In this document: piece by piece, positions 44,960 to 55,838 of the stretch
Layout of the letters: each line of letters opens with the position of its first letter
Numbering within the stretch: the stretch's first letter is position 1
Made by a program: the position numbers and the translations under genes
DNA from: Euphorbia lathyris
Taxonomy: Eukaryota; Streptophyta; Magnoliopsida; Malpighiales; Euphorbiaceae
Length of the DNA: 64,000 nt
Assembly (NCBI RefSeq): GCF_963576675.1
Contig: NC_088918.1
Span: 60,655,501 to 60,719,500 of the forward strand
Reading direction: 5' to 3'
Notes under the pieces: generated by a model
What the model was told of the DNA's origin: nothing
The model's input: the letters and a program-made list of their open reading frames with translations, nothing else
Database searches by the model: none

Positions 44960-45972
44960 GGCTTCCGGCTGGCCCCTTCAATGGAGCCTGCCGATATCTC
45001 TATTTCAGTCTGAATGCCTTCCATCTCTACATGTTGAATTGGTTCATTGTCTTGTCGTTTGCGTTTTGGGTCTAAGAAAACCTGACCTTCCTCCTCCATT
45101 CTTACTGTTTCCGCACTACGAGCCTTAGCCTGTAGTCTTAGTGTCTCCAATTTCTCACTAGATTTATCCGGTCCTTCATTAATTACCAAGATAGGTGTAG
45201 GGTGTAACCAAAGGGATGTGTTTTGTTGGAAATGTCGGGGGGGAGCTCGTAAAAAAGCCCCATATAATGTAGGATGGTCCGGGTCTTGGAGAGCCCTGTA
45301 CGCCGCACAATCCCGTTCACTATGTCCCAAGAGTCCACAATAGAAGCAAAAGTGGGTTAAACGTTCGTATTTGAAGTTCACCCATACCCAACTGGAATTA
45401 GAGGTGCCAAGTTTCATTATGCGTTTGAGAGCCTTACGAACATCCAAAACCACATGTACCCTAAGATAGCCAATAAAGGCTTCCACATAATCACGCGGGT
45501 CTGTCTTCAGAACCACTCCCAGATGTTTACCACACGCAACTGCTATCTTTTCTGATCGGAAACCTCTAGGTAGGTCGTGCAATTGCACCCAAAAAGCAGT
45601 TTCATTAAGTTGTATGTTGCATAGCTCTTCCTGCCTCTCCACTCTTCTTAGAACCAATAGTTTATTTTCAAAAGTCCACGGGCCTCCATTCAAGACTGCA
45701 TTCACATCGAAAACATGGTTGAATTGAAACAGGAATCTGTTACCTTCCAACTCAACAATTGACATACCTCCTGCCGGCTTCCAAACTTTTAACAATGTCA
45801 CCTTCATCCCTTCTGCGTTTATTGGTTTCTCAGTAACAAACCTTCCAACGCAGCTCCAACGCAAATTATAAACCAGGGCCGTCTCCCGCTCAGGAACGAC
45901 GATCGGTGCTGTTTCCTCCTCCTCGAGGGATAATTGAAGGCAAGTTCTCGATAAATCCTCCATTGAATTCAC
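44956..45972 (-). CDS. LINE ORF1 protein (DUF4283 and zinc knuckle), intact
   Basis: 338 residues, uninterrupted. The N-terminal two thirds match the plant LINE DUF4283 pattern: RWSCVGRFVTEKPINAEGM, FLFQFNHVFDVNAVLNGGPW, AFWVQLHDLPRGF, YLRVHVVLDVRKAL. A zinc knuckle CFYCGLLGHSERDC (CX2CX4HX4C) follows near residues 209-222, typical of RNA-binding ORF1 proteins that coat the element's RNA. The C-terminus is polar with a basic patch KRKRQ. The start at 45972 (MNSMEDLSRTC) is about 220 bases from the element's 5' end. Its stop overlaps the ORF2 start as ATGA (44959-44956), suggesting translation of ORF2 by reinitiation. Confidence 0.85.
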   Translation of the reverse strand: MNSMEDLSRTCLQLSLEEEETAPIVVPERETALVYNLRWSCVGRFVTEKPINAEGMKVTLLKVWKPAGGMSIVELEGNRFLFQFNHVFDVNAVLNGGPWTFENKLLVLRRVERQEELCNIQLNETAFWVQLHDLPRGFRSEKIAVACGKHLGVVLKTDPRDYVEAFIGYLRVHVVLDVRKALKRIMKLGTSNSSWVWVNFKYERLTHFCFYCGLLGHSERDCAAYRALQDPDHPTLYGAFLRAPPRHFQQNTSLWLHPTPILVINEGPDKSSEKLETLRLQAKARSAETVRMEEEGQVFLDPKRKRQDNEPIQHVEMEGIQTEIEISAGSIEGASRKP

Positions 45973-46206
45973 TTAATCATCCTAACACACAGCAATCCCG
46001 TTATTAATGGCATCGAAAGTTTTCAGAATTGACAAGGGCAAGGATGCAGAGAGAATTGGAGTGGTGTGGCAGAGGGAATTGGTTGGAAAACGAAGCTTCA
46101 AACCTAAGTTAGGGTAATCTCATCCTAAAACCCTAGTCTCAGGGTAAGGGCACAGAGAAAAGATGGAAGTCCTACACATGAGGACAAGATAGTTAACAAA
46201 AATAAG

Positions 46207-46919
46207 TTATATAAGTGAATTATTCGCAGCCAAATATTATAGGTTTAGGCTTCAACTTCTTATCTAGTTTAGAAAGGTGTATTGATTATAATGTCAACCA
46301 TCATTAATTGTTCTTCTCTTGCTCTTATGAATTCTTTTACATTTCTATATCTGTTCTTGTCTTCATCAAAGAATTTTCATTCAGGAATGTACAACAACAA
46401 AGAAAAATACATAAAAATTAGTAAACAACACTTCATAGATAATAAGAAATTAACAGAACAGAACATCAAAATACATAACAAAAAAGGAATTAAAACCATA
46501 TTTCAAATCAAATCAAACCAGAACATCCTGCTTGTTGTTCGAATCGAAGAAGAAGAACCCATTCGGAAATTAACCAAAACAAAAGAGGAAGTCATTCTAA
46601 CCTCCTGTAAATTTTAGGGTTTTGAATTTTAAATTTAAAGAGAGACAATGATTAGGGATTCTGTGGTGAGATAGAGAGGGATGGAGAAACAGCGGAGAAC
46701 GACATTAAAATGGCTCCTTTTGTGCTGCTACAAATTAGATTTAGGTTAATTTTAATTTATTATTCTCAATAAACAAAACGACGTCGTCCCACTTAAATGG
46801 AACGGCGTCGTTTTGTGAACTAAAAATCAGAAAGCAGAAACAAATCTATCTTCTTCTTCTTCGTTCAGCAGCCACAATCAAAAGCAAGCTTCAACTATGG
46901 TGTCTCTTATATCTGGGCA
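46207..46919. other. Unassigned spacer
   Basis: The plus-strand ORF 46282-46617 has low complexity and no recognised domain. Sequence from 46620 (GGTTTTGAATTTTAAATTTAAAGAGAG) to 46900 (TTCTTCTTCTTCTTCG) looks like promoter or UTR DNA but no gene follows. A hairpin lies at 46774-46815. Confidence 0.4.
46774..46815. repeat. Inverted repeat of the AAAACGACG/CGTCGTTTT type
   Basis: CAAAACGACGTCG (46774-46786) and CGGCGTCGTTTTG (46803-46815) pair with one mismatch across a 16-base loop. Dispersed AAACGACGCCGTTT-like motifs are frequent in plant non-coding DNA; here two lie inverted. Confidence 0.6.
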
Positions 46920-47017
46920 GACTAAAAAATTGAAAAATTAACACCTGGGGTTTTATAGATTGCTAGATCTCAGTGGGGGCAAGTACCCCCATTGCCCCCA
47001 CTGTAGATCTGTCCCTG
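46920..47017. mobile_element. Right terminus of a hAT-type element
   Basis: The minus-strand reading begins CAGGGACAGATCTA at 47017, a common plant hAT end, directly followed by a GC-rich hairpin: CAGTGGGGGCAA (46971-46982) and TTGCCCCCACTG (46992-47003), flanked on both sides by AGATCT. The putative 8-bp target repeat would be ATTGCACC (47018-47025); no left end or matching repeat was found, so it is truncated or too diverged. Confidence 0.5.
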
Positions 47018-47034
47018 ATTGCACCCACACGCCG

Positions 47035-47452
47035 TGTGGGATATGTGACTTAGCGTGTGGGATGTGTAGATTGCCTTATTCAACAAGCTGGATTAGAGGT
47101 GACAGTTGTCACCTCATGAATTATTATTCTGTCACTAGACTATTTACTGTTTTGTCATTAGGCTTATTTTCCTTATTACCATTTGCACTACTTACCCTAT
47201 TCTATCTCTATTCTCACTTATTTGGTTTATAACCCTAGTGGGGGCATTTTAGTATCCTTACTTACCTAATGGGGTATGTAAACCTCTTTATTTGTAATGA
47301 AATGCAACTTTTTATGAATTAATCAAATTTAGCCTCCATTGTTGAGAGATTTTCATCAAGACTTGGGATTCACTCCTTCAAGCTAGGCTTGAGAAGAAGC
47401 ATTTTTTGTGGATTTAAGATTAAAATTATCACCCAACTAACGATATGTATCA
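47035..47452 (+). repeat. Probable 5' LTR of a Ty3/gypsy element
   Basis: The segment ends ATGTATCA two bases before a tRNA-Met primer site and probably begins TGTGGGATATGTGAC at 47035 (TG..CA). It contains TTTGTAATGAAATGC and a CATCAAGACTTGGGATTC leader. No 3' LTR is in the window, so the start is a guess from the TG dinucleotide and the end of the neighbouring hAT. Confidence 0.5.
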
Positions 47453-47454
47453 GT

Positions 47455-47466
47455 TGGTATCAGAGC
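47455..47466 (+). promoter_or_regulatory. Primer-binding site (initiator tRNA-Met type)
   Basis: TGGTATCAGAGC, the complement of the initiator methionine tRNA 3' end, two bases after the LTR. This is the standard primer site of most plant LTR retrotransposons. Confidence 0.85.
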
Positions 47467-47502
47467 CGAGTCGTTTTCCTTCCCGGAGACTTCTTATTGG
47501 TT

Positions 47503-49110
47503 ATGGTTCAACAACGTCCCCAACAAGAAACTATGTAATATAATGATAAGAGGTTTGAAGAGATGGAGTCCTTCATGAAGAGATTGAGTGGCACTCTTCA
47601 AGAGCAAAATGAAAGGCATCAAGCAAGTGTGTGAGAGTTGGCTCTCCGTATTGAGGAACTCAAGGTTGAGGTCCGAAATATCCACCCACAACCCACCGAA
47701 GGTCCTCACCAGAGGCAAGAAGTGGCTATTCAGCCTCAACCCCAACGACACCTAACACCACCGCACTCACCACCCCTAAAAGAAATCTTGTGCAACAACA
47801 AATGGGCCCTCGGGTTTAGAAGGTAAGGCGTCTTAATCCTGTTATGATCTAAAATGCCGATAGTGATAATGATATTGATGGAGATAAGTTTGATGATTTT
47901 GAGCTTAATATGATTATTAGAAATATAGTTATCCATAATGATATTGGAGTTGTTGGCCATGGGCATATGAATGCTAGAAATAGGGATATTGTGAATGATG
48001 TTGATGTAGGTGGTCATGAAAAGAGAAATTATGTTGGGAAAGACCCATATATGGAGAATGCGAATGCTAGATGTGGATATGGGAGGGAATTTTGATAGAG
48101 ATGATGCCTTCGAACTGAAAATTGACTTACCTTCAATTGGGGGCGAGCTTGACATAGAGGGATTCCTTGATTTGCTATTGGAACTAGAGAGGTTATTCGA
48201 ATATGCGGGAATACCGGAGGATAGAAAGGTTTGGTTGGTGGCATATCAGTTAAAGGGTAGAACCTCGATTTGGTGGGATCATATGAAGGAAAAGAGAAGA
48301 AGATAAGGAAGGGAAGCGATAAAGTCTTGGTTATGGATGAATTCGATGTTGAAGGAATGGTTCTTGCCACCCAATTATAAGCAATACATCTATATTTTGT
48401 ACTGGAATTGCTCACAAGGTGCAAAAAACGTACATGAATATACTTTGGAGTTCTTGCAGCTTTCAGCAAGGGCTAATTTATCGGAAACTGAAAGCCAAAA
48501 GACTTTAAAGTATCTTGAAGGGCTAAGGTATAACATATAAGATAGAATCGAAACACAAATGGTAATTCGGGTTCAAGATGCTAGAAACCTTGCTTTGAAA
48601 GTTGAGTCTCAACTAAGTGTGCGTACACGTGAAGGGTATAGAAGATCGGGAAGTGATGGTGCTTATGATGGGAGAGAAGCTTCCAATGGAGTTGATAAAG
48701 GTAAAAGTGTTGCTAGCTCGAGTGGAACCAATGCTCCAATTGTGAGTAAGGCACCTAGTGGGGATGTAAGGCCCTTTAGGGCGGCACCACCACATATGGG
48801 CAATACCACCTATGCTAAACCGGATTCGTTCAAGTGTTTTTGATGCAATGAGTCGGGTCACCGTTCCAATAAATGTCCCAAGAGAAGAAGTGCTAATGTA
48901 GTTGAGAGATATGAGGATGATGATGTGTTTTGTAAGCCGCTTGAAGATGAGGAGGATGAAGGTTATAAGGATGATCGGGCTATCCATGTTGTGAGGAGGT
49001 TATTGGTCTCCAATAGAGTGGATGAGGACCAAAGAAACCAACTCTTTCGCACGCATTGCCTTGTACAAGGAGTGCGGTAAAACATGATCATTGATAGTGG
49101 GAGTCAAGAA
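47503..49110 (+). pseudogene. gag: Ty3/gypsy Gag and start of protease, decayed
   Basis: ATG 47503 (MVQQRPQQE) opens a Gag that is mostly in one frame, with stops TAA 47536, TGA 47632, TAA near 47850, TAA 48303, TAA 48538, TGA 48841 and TAA 49079, and a short frame excursion at about 47830-48060. Core blocks are FDRDDAFELKIDLPSIGGEL, DIEGFLDLLLELERLFEY, VAYQLKGRTSIWWDHM and WFLPPNYKQYIY. The zinc knuckle is CF-stop-C then NESGHRSNKC. The protease begins MIIDSGSQENH (Asp-Ser-Gly present) and is lost at about 49110, where unrelated sequence follows. Pol is missing. The capsid wording fits chromovirus-type gypsy elements. Confidence 0.75.
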
Positions 49111-50347
49111 AATCACACCTATCCTAAGGGCACACGACAGAAAATCCCGCATGTCCTAAGGGCAGATGGGATTTTCTCTCGTCCAGGAGAAATTCATGAA
49201 AAAAAATACAATTTTTTCGCCGTAACTGAAATTTCAGTAGTTCTCGGGACGATTTGTTACTCGTGTTCGAAATTGTTCATTTCCAAAGTTCTCGGGTCTA
49301 TTTTTTTTTATAATTTCAACTTCTTGGTCGAGAGAGAGGATTTTTAATTTTTGTTCAAAATTATGCAAATGGCGAAAATATCCAAGAGGGGGCGATGATA
49401 AGTAAAAAATGGTGGTACTTAGCAACTCCCTTTTTAAAACATAGCATACCATATACAAATAATATCTCAATATTATCTTCACTTTACCAATAGTGTTGTT
49501 CACATACATCTTGAATATTTTTAGTCATTCACATTTAGATAGTTTTATTAAAATCTTAGGTTGAGATTCAAAACATTTTAAGATAAGACTTAGATTTATT
49601 AAGATTAGATTTAACGGTGAATGATCAAATTCATTTGGTCTAAAGGTCGGTGAATGATCAAATTCATAGGCGTTGAGCCTTCTCCTCTTACCAAAAAGTA
49701 AATATAATATAAAAAGGGGAAATTACACAGAAATTCATATTTCAAAAACTATTTACAACTATGTCAAATCATAATTTTGGATTATGTCAAACTAGTAAAA
49801 TCAGTATTTTTAATATATTTTAAGGATTAGGATTTATAAATTAGAAGTCTAGAATATATTTTCTATGTTTGTGATTTATGAATTGGAGTCTAGAATTTTT
49901 AAATTATGGATTAAAATCATAATATATAGAGAATAATGACATATTAAGAATTAAGTTTGGTGATATGACTTAGTTGTAATTTTGTACTTAATTATGATAT
50001 TCATGTATTTGACCCATATAAAAATCCTAATCATATTAATAAAAAACAAATTGAGACTTTAACTTGGGTTTGGATTCCTTGTTGCATTTAGTGTCCAGGC
50101 CCAACTAATGTGCTGGTCTTGAGCCTAACATACTCTACAATATGTTTTTATATTCCATTCCAATACACGTGTCTTATCCTATATCAATTGTTTCAAAAAA
50201 AATATTTTTCCTTTTCTGTACTTCATGGTAATATTTTCATTTTTTTCTTTCAATTGTTTGGTCCACCATGATTGATAAAACACATATGCAATTGATATAT
50301 AACATGATTCATTAATTTCATTATTAATGTCTAAAATTGGCCACCAA
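49111..50347. other. Unassigned DNA after the gypsy truncation
   Basis: TCCTAAGGGCACACGACAG and CATGTCCTAAGGGCAGATGG are a short direct repeat at 49120-49170; the rest is AT-rich without recognisable domains. The 87- and 91-codon ORFs here are opposite-strand shadows with no protein signature. Confidence 0.4.
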
Positions 50348-50687
50348 CACCGCGTTTGATATTCTATTGGGATAAAGATAAGGATAAATAGTTGGGATAA
50401 GGATAAAAATGTGATAGTCGAGAATTATTATTAAATATTTGGTATGTTAGGGATAAAAATAAAATAATACATTTTACTATTTTAACTTTAAACATTTCTA
50501 TCTTATTAAAATTGCAGGAACTTATCCCACCCCCTTATACCACCACCCTCTTGGGTATAGGATTTGAGGGATAAGACTCATATCCCTCTCTTCTGTTCAT
50601 AACTTATGTCTAAAACAAACATTGAATAACTATCTCAGTTTTTTATTCATATCTTTGTGTCTTTATCCCCCTCTAACAAACACCACG
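50348..50687. mobile_element. Harbinger-like element, second copy of the 19463-20393 family
   Basis: Inverted relative to the first copy: CGCGTTTGATATTCTATTGG at the left and CTCTAACAAACACCACG at the right, with shared GATAGTCGAGAATTATTA and GGTATAGGATTTGAGGGAT. Right flank TAA (50688-50690), left flank CAA, a probable mutated TWA duplication. It lacks the solo LTR and so shows the pre-insertion state. Confidence 0.7.
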
Positions 50688-51061
50688 TAAAGGTATATGG
50701 ATAGATGGGGTGATATGGTTAGAGATGTAGTAGGTCTTATAAGAATAAAAATATGCCAGAATTCGTGTTCTTCAACCAGAGCTGCTGATTTTATTTTCTT
50801 TTGATTGGCAAATATCTGCCTTAGTCCTCCAACTGTTTGTTACATCCAGAATCAACAGAAAGTCCACGATCTCCAAGCTTTAGTTCACGTGCTCTCCAAC
50901 GTCACGACGTTAATGACCAATCCCCGGTCACGACGTTAAGTTTGTTAATATTTATTTATTTTGCACATCTGTCGTAATTAATTTCATCATACATATTAGT
51001 CTAAAATGTAATCAACATCCCATTTCATCCGTTGTTATAATTTTCCCTAAATTCAAACAAA

Positions 51062-51560
51062 AACCTCCATGGTTTGATGTTTTGACGATCCGGTAATTGT
51101 GATACTTTTGGAGCAAAAATAACTATGTAATTGGCACACCGCTAGCAATTTCAATCACTTTTGGATTGACTTTGTCCAATTTGCCCGTTGACGACTTCCA
51201 AATGAATTTTTTTAAGAATTAAAATTATTTACTATCACATTTATTATTATTGGAACCAAATTTTATATTTTTTAAAATCATCAAATCTCTATACATTAAC
51301 TTTTTCTCTCTTCACCAAAAAAACATTTAAGTGACCTCAAAACTAAAAAATTAAAGAATTAAAATTAATTAAAATATTATTAAATTTTTAAAAAATTTTA
51401 TTTTAAAGTCGTTAACGGTTAAATTTGAAAAATTCAATCTAAAAGTGATCGAAATTACTAACATTGCCAACCATACGGTTATTTTTACTTAAAAAAAAAA
51501 CCATATTTACTGGATCGTCAAAACGTCAAATAACATGGGTTTTGAGACTTGAGAAACCAA
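51062..51560. mobile_element. Long-TIR MITE
   Basis: The left arm CATGGTTTGATGTTTTGACG..TTTCAATCACTTTTGGATTG is matched inverted by the right arm AATCTAAAAGTGATCGAAATT..CGTCAAAACGTCAAATAACATG over about 150 bases, with an AT-rich centre. The ORF 51464-51700 overlaps its right arm by chance. No TSD was defined. Confidence 0.6.
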
Positions 51561-52039
51561 AATTGGCCTCCTTAATGTTGTACTCTCCCTCTCTTCCTTG
51601 TTGGGCCTGTCCTTGTGTCTGTCTATGTTTAATGGGCTCTCTCCAAAACAAGGAAGACTGCACTAAGCCACCCACTCATGCAATCCCTCCAAATTGGTGA
51701 GACATTTGAATAATTGCAATACTCAAGTGTAGCTGCACAAAAGTATGATTTAATTCTAGCCATTTTGGACTGTCTTTAAATAAACCTCAATAAGTCTATT
51801 TGTCTACATTTAAAACTGGCCGAAACCGCATTAAGGTTCTTTAGTTCATTAAATAAACCTCAATATGTTAGTTGAAAGGTTCTTTAGAATGATACATACT
51901 ATGTATAATGATGTCACATATTACCTTATGGACTAGTTAATTAAGTAGAGAAAAATGCAACAACTATCTTACTATGCATATGGTAGTATGTTCTTTGAAG
52001 GGTGATATATAAGTATGGTTCAAGGATAATATCTAAACT
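51561..52039. other. Spacer before the decayed gypsy element
   Basis: No coding or repeat signature was recognised apart from the two phrases CCTCAATAAGTC and CCTCAATATGTT that suggest a short local duplication near 51786-51870. Confidence 0.4.
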
Positions 52040-54287
52040 TAAATGGAAAGTATGATGTGGGATAAATTTAAGAAATTATTTAATGAAGACTTCACTATAA
52101 TGAAGAACAAAAAGAAGGTATTCAGCCATGAGAAAAATATAATAATATCTATGGCATAAATTATCACGGTCCTTATCACGTTACAACTGGTAGATATTTC
52201 ATAAGTAGTGTGGGAATATGCTAAATATGGTTCATAAGAAGAATTTCAATCCCCTTTTCTCAGCGGTCTTAATTTAGTGCCTTAAGACCAGACTTTTTAT
52301 TCAAATTGGGAATCTTTCTACATCATCAGTTTCAGAATGTGTGTGGGATGCATCTGGGCCAACCGAGTCGTTTTGTTTGTAGAGACGGGATAGTTGGCAG
52401 AAATTTGTAGTTTGAACAGGGACAAGCTAGAGTGTAATTTACTCTTACTCCACAAGATAATGAGACTTGAAATGTTTCATAGGATGCTATAATATTTTGG
52501 ATCTTGGTGTTATTCATTCTTTTATTGCTCTTTGTTTTCCTATAATAATAAATATGGCTCCAAAAAAGTTAAGGTACTCCTTATCTTAACCACTACAATA
52601 ATAACTCATTCGAAATAGATCTTTTGTTCTCTTCATGTCATGTTACGATAGAAGGAAGAGATCTACTAGCAGATTTGATTCTGCTAGATGTGATTGATTT
52701 CGATGTCATCTTGGAAATGGATTGGCTATCTAAATATTTTTCCACTTTATATTGTCGTGGAAAGGTGGCGAGAACATACCGGGAGATGTTGAATTCGAAT
52801 TCAAATTCAAAGGCAATAAAGATACTTCCTCTTTGATTTTGATATCAGCCATAGCAGCTAGAAAGTTGATGCAAAAAGGGTGTCAAGAATATTTGGCTTT
52901 AGTCATTGATACAATGGTAAATGTGGATAAAGTAGAGAATGTTCGTACTGTTAATGAATGTCCAGATGTTTTTCTCGAGGAATTACTAGGGTTACCTCCT
53001 GAAAGAGGAATTGAGTTTTTTTATTGACTTAGTTCCTGGTACTACCCCAATATTTATGCCAGCTTATAGGATGGTGCGCATAGAGTTGAAGGAACAATTG
53101 TAAGATTTAATTAATAAAGGCTTCATTTGATGTAGCGTGTCTCCTTAAGATGCTCCGGTGTTGTTCGTTAAGAAGAAAGATGGATCGCTTCGGTCTTGCA
53201 TTGATTATAGACAATTGAATAAAGTGACAATCACTAACAAATACCCTCTTCCTCGAATTGATGATTTATTTAACCAGTTGCAAGGTGCGTGTCACTTTCT
53301 AAAATTGATTTGCTGTCTAGGTATCATCAATTGAGAATGAGGAGTGAAGATATACCTAAGACATCATTCAAAACACGATATGTACATTATGAATTTTTGG
53401 TGATGTCGTTTGGCTTAACCGATGCACCAGCATCATTTATCATTCTAATGAATATGGTGTTTAGGCCATTCTTAGACTATTTTGTGATTTTATTCATTGA
53501 TGATATTTTGATATATTCACTTAGCAATGTAGAACATACATACCATTTGTGGATGATATTGCAGACTTTGAGAGAACAACTTTATGCCAAGTTCTCTAAA
53601 TGTGAATTTTGAATGGAAAGTCTGTCTTTCTTAGAACATGTGTTGTCCAAATATGAGATACAAATATATTACAAAAAGGTAGAAGTAATCACCAATTGGA
53701 AGAGACCTATACCACTATGACCGAATTCGTAGTTTTCTAAGTTTAGTCGGCTAACATAGGAGATTTGTTCAAGATTTTTCCAATATATCAACATTTTTAA
53801 CTTGGCTAACTCAGAAAAATGTTCCTTTTATATGGTCGAAAGCATGTGAGAATAGTTTTCAAAAGCTAAAAGAATGTTTGACTTCAACATCAGTATTATC
53901 ATCTGGATCAGGAGGATGCACTGTACATTCTAATTTTTTTAGAGTTGGCTTAGGCTGTGTTTTGATGTAAAATGGTAGGGTTGTAGCTTATGCTTCGAGA
54001 CAGTTAAAGAAATATGAACAGAATTATCCAACTCATGACTTAGAGATGGCAGCAATAGTATTCACACTAAAGATCTGGAGACACTATCTGTATGGAAAGC
54101 TTGTGAAATTTACACTGATAACAAGAGTCTTAAATACATATTCCGGCAAAGAGATTTGAATTTAAGGCAGAGACGTTGGATGAAACTTTTGAAAGATTAT
54201 GATTGTGCCCTTTTATATCATCCTGGTAAAGCTAATGTCGTGGCAGATGCTCTAAGTAGGAAATCTTCAGGAAGTTTAGCTCATATT
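52040..54287 (+). pseudogene. Decayed Ty3/gypsy gag-pol (Tekay/Del-like), cut by the Sirevirus insertion
   Basis: A Gag trace, MWDKFKKLFNEDFTI, lies near 52055-52110. From 52620 a protease C-terminal half is seen (ADLILLDVIDFDVILEMDWL), then the [75 protein letters not shown] and catalytic [10 protein letters not shown]. RNase H follows in fragments ([30 protein letters not shown]). Frame changes and stops are frequent. At 54287 the pol sequence stops abruptly at the TGTTGAAAC start of the Sirevirus LTR, so the rest of pol and the 3' LTR should lie beyond the right edge of the window. Confidence 0.75.
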
Positions 54288-55416
54288 TGTTGAAACACCT
54301 TCCACAAGATTTTGATTTGACAAAATCATCCATGATTAAGAGGCAATTAAATTTAAATGCTTTGATTTAATTGTACTAATGTGTTTGTTCAATATTGAGT
54401 GCAAAAATATATATATAAAGTTAGACAGAACAAAAGTCAGCATAAGCCAAGCTAAGTGAAACGGAACTCAGCATGAAAGAATAGAAGCTGAGTGGAGTAG
54501 AACTCAGTATCAGAAGTCTCCTTCAAAGTTGCCAGAATGAAGCTGACTAAATTAGAAGACTCCTTCAGAATTGTATAAACAGAACGGAGCTGACTAAGAA
54601 GGAACTCAGCATGGAAGTTGAACATTCGAAGATAACGAATGAAGCTGAGTGACAGTCAGGACAGCATGAAGGATCCATTCACTAAAGGACAAAGTCTGCC
54701 AATTTTCTGCACCAATAATTGAAGCTCGAAAATACACAGAAGACTAATTCCAAGAAACATGGGTCAATGGATTATTGGTAAAAGACAACTGCCATAAAAA
54801 GACAAGTCTGTAGGAAGAAGACAAGGCTGACACCTGAAGAAATCAGATGACAGGATTGGCCTGCAAAACTGAAGCTGACCAGAAGCTGTCTACTAAAAGA
54901 GCCGTTTTGGAATCAACGGACACACCAAATTCAAACGGTCTAATCTCCAGAATTCATCTATAAAATGGACAAGGATTTCACTTGGAACACAGCCGAATTA
55001 CAAAAAGAAAAATCCAAGAGAGAAATCTTCAAAGCACTCAAATACAAAGATCTTACACCAAATCTTCTATTCTTTGTGTAAATGCTAGAGTGATTCTGTG
55101 TAATCTTCTAAAGTGTTCTTTACTGAAAAGAGAACAAGTGTTTATCAATTGTAATATTGAGAGTGTATGCTGAGTGCTTGGTTGTAAGCATTCAGTGGTA
55201 GAAAAATCTAAGTGTTGGGTTGTAGTACTTAGTAGGAGCTGAGTAGACGAATAGAGGACGTACTCTTGCATACTCACTGCCTTGTAAAGGGTTTGTGCTC
55301 TACCTTGAAAGAGCTCAGTATTGGATTGAAAATCCCAGGAGGAACTGGGGACTAGACGTAGGCAGAGAGGCCGAACCAGGATAAGTCGTGCTGAGTAACT
55401 TCTAAACTCTTTCTCT

Positions 55417-55491
<75 letters not shown>

Positions 55492-55775
55492 TGTGTTGCT
55501 TGTGATATTTACTCAGTATATAAATTGTTAAAACTGAAACTGAGTAAATCTGAGTGCTGAGTTGGAAGCTGACCTCTCAAGAGTCAATTCCCAACTCTCA
55601 GGTCAAGCAATCTTAGTCAGCATAGAACTAAAACTGTCTGACTAATCAATCAGTCGTGCTGACCAACACGCTGAGTTAACAAACTCTTAAAATAACATTA
55701 AGTCAGCATAATTAAAAGCGAAAAAGTTACATTAGTTCCTATCCCCCCCTTGGAACTAATTACTAGAGACCAACA
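54288..55775 (+). repeat. 5' LTR of the Sirevirus-like element
   Basis: Starts TGTTGAAACACC and ends AGAGACCAACA (TG..CA), 1488 bases. A TATAAAA box at 54959-54965 follows AACGGTCTAATC. It contains many GCTGAG/GCTGAC and inverse CTCAGC/GTCAGC motifs and an (AT)35 microsatellite. The same terminal sequences identify the solo LTR at 7209-8469. Confidence 0.85.
55419..55488. repeat. (AT)35 microsatellite in the LTR
   Basis: Seventy uninterrupted bases of AT dinucleotide, preceded by CTTTCTCTCA and followed by GCATGTG. Uninterrupted length implies recent expansion and likely length variation. Confidence 0.95.
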
Positions 55776-55777
55776 AG

Positions 55778-55789
55778 TGGTATCAGAGC
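55778..55789 (+). promoter_or_regulatory. Primer-binding site (initiator tRNA-Met type)
   Basis: TGGTATCAGAGC, two bases after the LTR end CCAACA. Confidence 0.9.
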
Positions 55790-55838
55790 CAAAAGCTCAC
55801 TACTCAAAGATCTAACAATCTTGAGCTGATCCCGAAAA

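Larger units (their letters stand above)
40900..46194 (-). mobile_element. Full-length L1-type LINE retrotransposon
   Basis: Two-ORF non-LTR element on the minus strand with a 3' poly(A) tail (T run from 40900) and a perfect 12-bp target duplication AACAAAAATAAG (40888-40899, 46195-46206). The 5' UTR is about 220 bases. ORF1 (45972-44956) is intact; ORF2 (44959-40932) encodes endonuclease, RT, a zinc-binding domain and RNase H but has several lesions. Full length is rare for LINEs, most of which are 5'-truncated. It inserted into unassigned DNA. Confidence 0.9.
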
